This document shows, in pieces, positions 5,738 to 11,327 of a DNA stretch of 11,327 nt (position 1 is the first letter of the stretch; the number at the start of each line of letters is the position of its first letter). Where the stretch lies: NCBI GenBank assembly GCA_902803675.1, contig CADCQZ010000270.1:1-11327 (forward strand). The letters are read 5' to 3'. This DNA is from an uncultured Eubacteriales bacterium. GTDB taxonomy: Bacteria > Bacillota_A > Clostridia > Christensenellales > Aristaeellaceae. Below the pieces are notes generated by a model. It ran no database searches. It was not told the DNA's origin and saw nothing but the letters and a program-made list of their open reading frames with translations. The position numbers and the translations under genes were made by a program.

Positions 5738-6577
5738 ATGAAGCTGAAGAAACTTATCGCGCTCTTTTTGGCCCTGATGACCCTGACGGGCACTGTGTTC
5801 CTGCCGGCTCTGGCGGAGGAAGCGGCCGTTGATCCGGAAGGCAATGTCGAGTTCGTTTATGTGGATGTGACCGAAGAGGAAGAACATCCTGAATTCGATG
5901 AGCCTGTTCCGGATGTCGAGCCCTATATCCCCGAAGAACTGGACAGGACGATCTTCGGCAAGGACAACCGCGCCAGGGTGATCAATCCCAGCAATTATCC
6001 CTACTGCTGCATGGCCAAGATCGTGGTCACCGCCAAGTGCGGGCACAGCTGGTATGGCACGGGTTTCATGGTGGGCAAAAACAAAATGCTGACGGCTGCC
6101 CACTGCATGTACTGCTACAAGTGCTCCTCGCCCGCGAAGACCGCCACATTCTACTTCGGCTATAATGCCAAGAACGGCAAGTACTATTACAAGACGAGCA
6201 GCTCCGTCACGTTCTATGTGGGCACCAAGTTCACAGGCCGCGACTATACCGTCGTCAACGACTACGCCGTGATCAAGTTCAAGAGCAATGTGGGCACCAA
6301 GACCGGTTGGCTGGGTATCCGCTGGAACTACGCCGCGAACAAGAAGTCCTTCAACCTGGCCGGATATCACGCCGGCATCCTCAAAAAGCAGAAGGGTAAG
6401 GTCTATGTCCTTAACAACACGCATCTGAAGTACACCCTGGACACTCAGGGCGGTTCCAGCGGCGGCCCTCTCTACGATGACGACAAGTATTCCGTGGCGA
6501 TCAATATCGCGGAGAACAGTTCCTACAATATGGCGCACCGCCTGACGACTGCGGTCAAAAAACTGTGGAGCAAATAG
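5738..6577 (+). CDS. Secreted V8-like serine protease zymogen, copy 1 (Asn in S1 pocket)
   Basis: A 279-residue pre-pro-protease of the trypsin-fold S1B (V8/glutamyl endopeptidase-like) family. The signal peptide (1-26) ends ALA, followed by an acidic propeptide to about 70. The mature domain probably starts at TIFGKDNR (71), like the IIGxDxR start of Bacillus glutamyl endopeptidases. The catalytic triad is His122 (TAAHC), Asp175 (DYAVIKF) and Ser241 (GGSSGGP). The site where copies 2 and 3 keep the S1 His (AIH/GIH) reads AIN here, Asn256. The residue before the predicted mature start is Arg70 instead of Glu. Glu specificity is therefore doubtful. It has unusual Cys content (C90, C91, C101, C123, C126, C129). 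The ATG follows a G-rich ribosome site (GAGGGGGG). It is followed after 64 bases by copy 2 with no terminator between. Confidence 0.9.
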   Translation: MKLKKLIALFLALMTLTGTVFLPALAEEAAVDPEGNVEFVYVDVTEEEEHPEFDEPVPDVEPYIPEELDRTIFGKDNRARVINPSNYPYCCMAKIVVTAKCGHSWYGTGFMVGKNKMLTAAHCMYCYKCSSPAKTATFYFGYNAKNGKYYYKTSSSVTFYVGTKFTGRDYTVVNDYAVIKFKSNVGTKTGWLGIRWNYAANKKSFNLAGYHAGILKKQKGKVYVLNNTHLKYTLDTQGGSSGGPLYDDDKYSVAINIAENSSYNMAHRLTTAVKKLWSK

Positions 6578-6584
6578 CCTTGTG

Positions 6585-6616
6585 ATCTCAGATAATATTA
6601 ATCTCGGATAATATTA
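6585..6616. repeat. Tandem 16-bp AT-rich direct repeat
   Basis: ATCTCAGATAATATTA is followed immediately by ATCTCGGATAATATTA (15 of 16 identical), and then TAAT, in the gap between protease copies 1 and 2. The second unit runs into a TATAAT (6615-6620) just before the ribosome site of copy 2, but no -35 element is found at a proper distance. It may be a duplicated regulator site or an mRNA processing/stability element. Confidence 0.75.
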
Positions 6617-6641
6617 TAATCTTTTGAGAGGAGAAAAAACC

Positions 6642-7502
6642 ATGAAAAAACTGTTGGCACTGATCCTGATCCTCGCGAGCCTTATGAGCCTGGCGGTGAT
6701 CCCGGCTGTAGCGGAAGAGGGCGAATGGGCTACTCCCGCCGGCTGCGGCATCATTGACGTGGACGCGGAAGATATCCTTTTTGAGGATGCGGAAGAAGAG
6801 GAAGACTATTTCTGCCCCGAAGGGCTCGAGAAGGCTTCCGAAAAGATCATCGGCAAAGATAACCGCGTAAAGATCTCGAACTGCAACAAATTCCCCTACA
6901 CCACCATGGCCAGGATGCGTTTTTATCTCCCCTGCTGCGGCGGCTGGTATGTCGGCACGGGCACCATGGTCTCCAAGACCAAGTTACTCACGGCTGCTCA
7001 TTGCCTGTATTGCCAGAAGCACAGGACCTGGGCTTCCAAGTGCGAGTTCTGGTTCGGTTACAATTCCAGGAAAGGGACTTCCTACTATAAGTATACCGGA
7101 AGGTATTGGCAGTGGGTCACCAAGGGCTATACCGGCGGTGACAGCTCTTATGATTACGGCGTGGTCGTGTTCCCCACCAGCGTCGGCAGCAAGACCGGTT
7201 ATATGAAGCCCCTCTGGCAGAAAGCGAACAGCTATTACACCAGCAAGACCCTCTATGTGGCCGGCTATCCCGGCGGCCGCAACCTGAGCTACTGCAAGGG
7301 CAAGGTCAAGATCGAGGACGCCAACCACATCAAGTATCAGATGGATACCGAAGGCGGCCAGAGCGGCGGCCCTGTGTACAACTCCAGCTATCAGATCGTC
7401 GCGATCCATCATTCCGCGTCTGTTTACCAGGATTGGAACCATGCGCATCGCCTGTCCAAGCGCGTCAAAACGCTGTATACCCAGGCAAAATATAATCCCT
7501 GA
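6642..7502 (+). CDS. Secreted V8-like serine protease zymogen, copy 2
   Basis: A 286-residue paralogue of copy 1, starting MKKLLALILI at 6642. A TTG at 6624 in the same frame is rejected because it precedes the GAGAGGAG ribosome site. The signal peptide ends AVA (24), followed by a strongly acidic propeptide (EDAEEEEDYF, 48-57). The predicted mature start is KIIGKDNR (68), after Glu67. The triad is His120 (TAAHC), Asp171 (DYGVVVF) and Ser241 (GGQSGGP). His256 in VAIHH occupies the S1 position associated with Glu preference in bacterial glutamyl endopeptidases. DTEGG before the Ser and VAGYPGG (206-212) are also family-typical. It has the TAAHCxYC Cys pair (121, 124) and a CC at 98-99. It ends just before a strong terminator and is probably transcribed with copy 1. 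Confidence 0.92.
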   Translation: MKKLLALILILASLMSLAVIPAVAEEGEWATPAGCGIIDVDAEDILFEDAEEEEDYFCPEGLEKASEKIIGKDNRVKISNCNKFPYTTMARMRFYLPCCGGWYVGTGTMVSKTKLLTAAHCLYCQKHRTWASKCEFWFGYNSRKGTSYYKYTGRYWQWVTKGYTGGDSSYDYGVVVFPTSVGSKTGYMKPLWQKANSYYTSKTLYVAGYPGGRNLSYCKGKVKIEDANHIKYQMDTEGGQSGGPVYNSSYQIVAIHHSASVYQDWNHAHRLSKRVKTLYTQAKYNP

Positions 7503-7521
7503 CGGATACTTGAGTTCGATC

Positions 7522-7552
7522 GGGCTGCCCCGTACGGGGCAGCCCTTTATTG
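7522..7552 (+). terminator. Strong intrinsic terminator after protease copy 2
   Basis: GGGCTGCCCC (7522-7531) pairs perfectly with GGGGCAGCCC (7536-7545) around a GTAC loop, followed by TTTATTGT. It lies 20 bases after the stop of copy 2 and separates the copy 1-2 unit from the copy 3-clostripain unit. Confidence 0.92.
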
Positions 7553-7636
7553 TGATAGGGATCTGATTACCGGGTGAAAACGAGGGTGAAAATGATCACC
7601 GCAGAACGGAAAACGGGCGTATTTTTCTGAAATAGA

Positions 7637-7665
7637 TTGACATCGATCAAAATGCTGATTAGACT
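7637..7665 (+). promoter_or_regulatory. Promoter of protease copy 3 and clostripain
   Basis: A perfect TTGACA (7637-7642) is followed after 17 bases by TAGACT (7660-7665), which matches four of six consensus positions. The start site would be near 7672, leaving a leader of about 30 bases. No gene was seen in the rest of 7553-7701. Confidence 0.62.
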
Positions 7666-7701
7666 GACCTTAAACAGTTCACTACGGAAAGGACAGAAAC
7701 A

Positions 7702-8541
7702 ATGAACAGGCTGATCTCTGCACTGATAACAGCGGTGATCCTCATGGGGACTTTTTCACTCCCTGTCCGGGCAGAAGTCAGGGAAAGCAACGTTCAGATC
7801 GTATATGTCGATGTGACGGAGGAGCTTGACGATCCGTTCATCAGGGAGTCGATCCCGGATGAGGAAGCTTATATCCCCGAGGGGCTGGAGAAGACCACGG
7901 AGAGCATCATCGGCAAAGATACCCGTATCCGTATCAGGAACTGCGGCAAATTTCCCTATACGGCCATGGCTCTGCTGGAAGTGGAGTATAAGTGCGGATG
8001 CTGGGCACTGGGTACCGGTTTTATGGCGTCCAGATGCAGGATGCTGACTGCGGCACACTGCCTGTACTGTACAGACCATCACTCACCGGCCCGATACATC
8101 GATTTTTTCTTTGGTTACGATCATGCCAGATCGACTTCCTATTATGTGTACAGCGGCAAGTTCACCGCTTATCTGGGTACGCGTTTCAACAAGACCGTTT
8201 TGGTGGAAAAGGACTACGCGGTCATCAAATTCCCGGTCAGTATCGGTGCCAGGACCGGCTATCTGGCGCCCCAATGGCAGCTGAGCGATAAAAAGCTGAC
8301 GAACAGGAATTGCTATGTGGCCGGTTATTCCCTGGGGAGAAGCCTGAAGTACGGCAAGGGCAGGATCCGAGTGATGGACGAAACACGTATACGATACGAA
8401 ACGGATACGCAGGCCGGTGAAAGCGGGGGCCCGATCTATACCACAGCCTATAAGGTATTGGGTATCCATACGGACGGTGGAAAGAGATTCAACTATGGCC
8501 AGCGGCTGACTAAGGCCGTTTTGACCCTTTTCAGAAAATAA
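7702..8541 (+). CDS. Secreted V8-like serine protease zymogen, copy 3
   Basis: A 279-residue third paralogue. The signal peptide ends VRA (24). The propeptide shares the IVYVDVTEE block with copy 1 and the YIPEGLEK block with copies 1 and 2. The predicted mature start SIIGKDTR (68) follows Glu67, which suits self-processing by a Glu-specific enzyme. The triad is His119 (TAAHC), Asp171 (DYAVIKF) and Ser241 (AGESGGP). His256 in GIHTDGG closely resembles the GIHTxG of characterised Bacillus glutamyl endopeptidases, so this is the best candidate for true Glu specificity. A Cys pair flanks the catalytic His region (120, 123), with two more Cys at 98 and 100. AAAGGA lies eight bases before the ATG. 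It is followed after 70 bases by the clostripain gene with no terminator between. Confidence 0.93.
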   Translation: MNRLISALITAVILMGTFSLPVRAEVRESNVQIVYVDVTEELDDPFIRESIPDEEAYIPEGLEKTTESIIGKDTRIRIRNCGKFPYTAMALLEVEYKCGCWALGTGFMASRCRMLTAAHCLYCTDHHSPARYIDFFFGYDHARSTSYYVYSGKFTAYLGTRFNKTVLVEKDYAVIKFPVSIGARTGYLAPQWQLSDKKLTNRNCYVAGYSLGRSLKYGKGRIRVMDETRIRYETDTQAGESGGPIYTTAYKVLGIHTDGGKRFNYGQRLTKAVLTLFRK

Positions 8542-8599
8542 GACCGCTTTGCGTTCTTCGACAGATGCGAAACAAGGGGTGCCTCCGGGAGAGGTATGT

Positions 8600-8604
8600 G
8601 GAGG
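8600..8604 (+). promoter_or_regulatory. Ribosome binding site fixing a GTG start for the clostripain gene
   Basis: GGAGG stands seven bases before GTG at 8612, which begins a clean signal peptide. The alternative in-frame TTG at 8549 has no such site and would add a 21-residue non-hydrophobic leader. CCTCC at 8582-8586 could pair with this GGAGG and mask it. Confidence 0.75.
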
Positions 8605-8611
8605 ATGTAGC

Positions 8612-10792
8612 GTGCGACTCAGGACTGTGACAATTCTTTTGGCAGTTCTCATCATGCTGCCTTTTCAGGCTCTGCCCGAAACGCGGAGCCTGACGGTGAT
8701 GATCTATATGGCGGGCTCCGATCTGGAGACCCGGGGCGGGACGGCCTCGGCTGATATAGAGGAAATGATGAGAGCCGTACCGGATCACGGCGAAGTGAAC
8801 GTGGTCGTGATGACCGGCGGCTCCCATGAGTGGCATAACGGCCTGGATCCGGACAAAAACATCGTGTCCCTGGTGACCGGCGAGGGCCTTAAAACACAGT
8901 GGGAGACACCGGGCGTATCCATGGGGGAAGCCGATACACTGCGGGATTTCCTTCAGACGGCGTCGGAAGCCTTCCCGGCGGAAAAGTACGCCCTGATCCT
9001 TTGGAGCCACGGGGGCGGGCCTCTGGCGGGGGTCTGCTTCGATGAAAGGTATGAGGTCGGCGGCGTCATGGACGGGCTGACCCTGGAGGAGATGGCGCGG
9101 GCTCTTCACGAGACGATGTTCGCGAAAGAACGCCTGCTTTTCGTGGGTTTTGACGCCTGTATGATGGCTTCGGCGGAGGTGGCGGGCGCCATGGCGCCTT
9201 ACGCGGAAGTCATGGTCGCGTCCCAGGAGATCGAGCCCTCCGGAGGATGGGATTACAGCTTTCTGGGAGACCTTTCGGGATCCCGTGACGGTGCCCGAGC
9301 GGGGGAAGTGATCGCGGACGCCTTCGCGCGGTCCATGGAAGAGGAGATCCTGGATGTGGCGATCTCCTGTCTGGATCTGACACGCTGGGAGCGCGCGGAG
9401 AAGGCGATGGATGATTTTTTCGGCGCGATCGATGCTCTGATGCCGGAAGTGTTCGATGTTCTTCTTCAGGCGCGGGAAGCGGCTGCGGAAGTGGGAGACC
9501 GCTCAGAAGTGTATATGGATCTGGTGGACCTGAAGGACTGGGCGGCGCTTTTGGAGAAGGACGGTACCTGGGATGCCGGGCCGCTGCGGGAGGCTCTGGA
9601 GGATCTTGTGATCCGCTCCTGGAGCAACGCGGAGAGGGTCAACGGGCTGAGCGTCTATTTTCCCTGCTGGAACAAATATGACTTCAGCTGTGTCTGGGGC
9701 TCTGTGTATTCATCGATGGATATCATTCCCGGGCTGAAACGCCTGACGGAGGACTATGCCGAGCGGTGGCTGCCGGAGATCATCGACCCCGATGATGAAG
9801 AAGCGCTGATGTACGTGCGGGACGACAACTATACCGACGTGACGCTCGCGGTATCCCGGGGCGAGGAGACGATCAAAGAGGCCCGGGCGCTGATCCTGGA
9901 GGAGGCGGCGGGCGCCTTCCGGCAGGTCTGGGACCGGGACAACGTGTATATCTCGGACGACGAAGTCTTTTTCAGTTATCACGGGGAGGCACTCTATGCC
10001 CTGGACGGGGCGGGCACCATCCTGTCCGGGCCGCTCTCCTACCGCCGGGAGGGGAATGACCTGATCCTGAAGATGCGCGGCGGGGAGGGACGGGTGCATG
10101 ACGCTGTCTGGCATCCGGATGAGGACGGAAGTCGCTATTTTCTGTCCGGTCAGGAGATGACAGCCGGCGCGGCCTTCGTGAATGCGCTCAGGACTCTTCC
10201 TCAAACGCCCCTTCCCTTCGATGAATGGCCTGAGGCCGGTGCGGAGGAATGCGCGCTGCCGCTGAACGCCCGGGATGTCTTCCTGCGGTTCCTGCCCCTC
10301 TATTCGGTACCGGACCGCGCGGCGGTATTCGAGATGACCGGCCCGGACGGATCTTTGACCTGGTCGGAGCCCCTCAAAATGCCTCAGATGGCCAAATGGC
10401 CCCTGACTCAAGTGCCCGAGACGCGGGAAGCGTCAGGGATGGCACTGAGTCTGAAAGAAACAGCCCTGTATGTGCAGACGGACCGGTGCCTGAGCCTGAC
10501 ATTCGGCGCGGCGGTCCCGGACGGCGGGCCGGTGACGCTTGAGATCGAAGGCATGAGCATCGACGGTACGGTGCTTCCGGAAGCCCTCGTGAGCCGGAGC
10601 GTACATCTGGAGGCGGGGGAGGAAACGGAGTTTTGCGTCCTCATCCCGTCCGATATCGTGAGCGAACTCGGCCTCGGCCAGTGCTCTGTGCTTGAGGTCC
10701 TGGGGCATGCCGTGACGGACGACGGGGATGAAACCTTTGTGAGGTTCACCTTCGGGTTTCCCTATCATCTGGGCATGCTGGGCCGCCCGTGA
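8612..10792 (+). CDS. Secreted clostripain-family (C11) cysteine peptidase
   Basis: A 726-residue protein from the GTG at 8612. A signal peptide (1-22, ending FQALP) leads into TVMIYMAGSDLE (28-39), the first strand of the caspase-like clan CD fold. The catalytic dyad is His133 in LILWSHGGG and Cys183 in VGFDACMMAS. The classic clostripain features DIEEM (49-53), ASQEIEPSGGWDY and an LSVYFP strand are present. Characterised C11 enzymes cut after Arg or Lys and self-activate by cutting a linker, which is family knowledge. The peptidase domain fills roughly the first 400 residues. The remaining 300 or so look beta-rich and acidic, hold no motif I recognise, and may be substrate-binding or surface-retention domains. 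No LPXTG motif or C-terminal membrane helix is visible, so it is probably released. It probably shares a transcript with protease copy 3. Confidence 0.93.
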   Translation: MRLRTVTILLAVLIMLPFQALPETRSLTVMIYMAGSDLETRGGTASADIEEMMRAVPDHGEVNVVVMTGGSHEWHNGLDPDKNIVSLVTGEGLKTQWETPGVSMGEADTLRDFLQTASEAFPAEKYALILWSHGGGPLAGVCFDERYEVGGVMDGLTLEEMARALHETMFAKERLLFVGFDACMMASAEVAGAMAPYAEVMVASQEIEPSGGWDYSFLGDLSGSRDGARAGEVIADAFARSMEEEILDVAISCLDLTRWERAEKAMDDFFGAIDALMPEVFDVLLQAREAAAEVGDRSEVYMDLVDLKDWAALLEKDGTWDAGPLREALEDLVIRSWSNAERVNGLSVYFPCWNKYDFSCVWGSVYSSMDIIPGLKRLTEDYAERWLPEIIDPDDEEALMYVRDDNYTDVTLAVSRGEETIKEARALILEEAAGAFRQVWDRDNVYISDDEVFFSYHGEALYALDGAGTILSGPLSYRREGNDLILKMRGGEGRVHDAVWHPDEDGSRYFLSGQEMTAGAAFVNALRTLPQTPLPFDEWPEAGAEECALPLNARDVFLRFLPLYSVPDRAAVFEMTGPDGSLTWSEPLKMPQMAKWPLTQVPETREASGMALSLKETALYVQTDRCLSLTFGAAVPDGGPVTLEIEGMSIDGTVLPEALVSRSVHLEAGEETEFCVLIPSDIVSELGLGQCSVLEVLGHAVTDDGDETFVRFTFGFPYHLGMLGRP

Positions 10793-10830
10793 ACGTCGTG
10801 ATACTTTGGATGTTTTCTCAAAACAGGATC

Positions 10831-10866
10831 AAAACGCGCCGTGATCGAAGAGATCACGGCCGTTTT
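10831..10866. terminator. Bidirectional intrinsic terminator
   Basis: GCCGTGATC (10838-10846) pairs with GATCACGGC (10852-10860) around a five-base loop. AAAACG on the left and CGTTTT on the right extend it, so both strands read a stem followed by a T-run. It ends the clostripain transcript on the plus strand and the aldolase gene on the minus strand. The aldolase stop codon (10854-10856) lies inside the stem. Confidence 0.9.
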
Positions 10867-11327
10867 CTGTTCATGACATGCAGGGCGAAACCGAACAATT
10901 CCTCCCGCAGGTAGAAAAACCAGACGCGCCCTTTTTCATCCCGGCGGATGCTCTCCCCGATGATATCGATGCCCCGTTTCCGGAAAAAGGCCATGGCGCG
11001 CTCCGCCGAACCGGTGAAGAACCCCAGATGGCCCACGGTGCCGTAAACCCCGGCGTGCATGAATTCCAGGGCATCGCCCGCGTAGGTCGAATTGGCCCCG
11101 GGTCGTACGGGCAGCCGGAAGAGGTCCGCCACCTGCTTCGCCCGCTCACCGGCCTCGGCGCGGTCCGCGTTGTTGATGCCGATATGCGCCAGCTCGAAAC
11201 CAAGGACGCGTTTGACCGCCTGTTCACACTGCAGGGTGATATCGGAAAACCGTCCGCTGTCGATGTCAACACTGTCGATGATAAAGCTTCCGGAACAGGC
11301 CGCCACACACTCCTCCTCCAGCCAGGG
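10854..11327 (-). CDS. KHG/KDPG-type aldolase C-terminal region with VOC-like domain, 5'-partial
   Basis: The frame is open to the right edge, so the start lies outside the window and 157 residues are visible. The GTG at 11306 is internal, because coding similarity continues upstream of it (WLEEECVAACSGSF). That stretch resembles the end of a KHG/KDPG aldolase barrel, followed by FSDITLQCEQAVKRVLGFEL, a known linker in clostridial aldolases with a fused glyoxalase-like domain. The VOC-like part has GFELAHIGINN, EFMHAGVYGTVGHLGFFT and FGFALHVMNRK, with His and Glu residues where metal ligands sit in the VOC fold. KDPG aldolase splits 2-keto-3-deoxy-6-phosphogluconate into pyruvate and glyceraldehyde 3-phosphate in uronate or Entner-Doudoroff catabolism. 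The role of the fused domain is not known to me. The aldolase catalytic Lys is outside the window. Confidence 0.78.
   Translation of the reverse strand, partial: PWLEEECVAACSGSFIIDSVDIDSGRFSDITLQCEQAVKRVLGFELAHIGINNADRAEAGERAKQVADLFRLPVRPGANSTYAGDALEFMHAGVYGTVGHLGFFTGSAERAMAFFRKRGIDIIGESIRRDEKGRVWFFYLREELFGFALHVMNRKRP

Noticed and set aside
5606..6538. 310-residue minus-strand open frame opposite protease copy 1
   Set aside because: It overlaps a protease gene with intact triad and signal peptide, and its product is a low-complexity shadow.
6624..6641. TTG start at 6624 for protease copy 2
   Set aside because: It precedes and overlaps the GAGAGGAG ribosome site; ATG at 6642 starts a clean signal peptide.
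10871..11308. Alternative minus-strand frame at the right end
   Set aside because: The frame ending at 10854 shows clear similarity to aldolase/VOC proteins; this one does not.
1..11327. CRISPR arrays, tRNAs, insertion sequences or phage genes
   Set aside because: No regularly spaced repeats, tRNA-like folds, transposase or phage proteins were seen on either strand.

Overview
This is a GC-rich window from a Gram-positive anaerobe, most likely a gut- or rumen-type member of the Clostridia (Bacillota). The evidence is a folate-family ECF transporter S component behind a tetrahydrofolate-type riboswitch, AGGAGG-type ribosome binding sites, sigma-A promoters, a clostripain-family peptidase, and an aldolase with a C-terminal glyoxalase-like extension of a type I associate with Clostridia. 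No rRNA, tRNA, CRISPR array, insertion sequence or phage gene was seen.

Left part (1-4600). The plus-strand gene at the left edge is cut by the window. It carries the tail of an MFS (GPH-like) transporter joined to a PlsC-type acyltransferase. It converges, with a 21-base overlap, on a tightly packed minus-strand operon in the order folT-like ECF S component > nth (endonuclease III) > mscS-type channel > degenerate PurD-like protein. All four genes overlap by 4-11 bases. The operon starts from a clear promoter (4406-4435), and its leader folds as a probable tetrahydrofolate riboswitch (about 4286-4389). Folate sensing would therefore sit above uptake, base-excision repair, osmotic safety and a PurD relative.

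Middle (4527-5586). A divergent promoter with consensus hexamers drives a complete SRAP-domain (YedK/HMCES family) abasic-site crosslinking protein. A YbjQ/UPF0145 protein follows. The SRAP gene and nth both act on abasic DNA and lie on opposite sides of the same regulatory region.

Right part (5658-10866). A secreted-peptidase cluster holds three tandem paralogous V8-like (glutamyl endopeptidase-type) serine protease zymogens and one large secreted clostripain-family (C11) cysteine peptidase. Copies 1 and 2 form one unit, with a promoter at 5658 and a strong terminator at 7522. Copy 3 and the clostripain form a second unit, with a promoter at 7637 and a bidirectional terminator at 10831. Copies 2 and 3 keep the S1-pocket His and have Glu before the predicted mature start. 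Copy 1 has Asn at that position and Arg before its predicted mature start. This suggests divergence in specificity and perhaps an activation cascade involving the Arg-type C11 peptidase.

Right edge (10854-11327). A minus-strand gene is cut by the window. It is the C-terminal part of a KHG/KDPG-type aldolase with a VOC-like domain.
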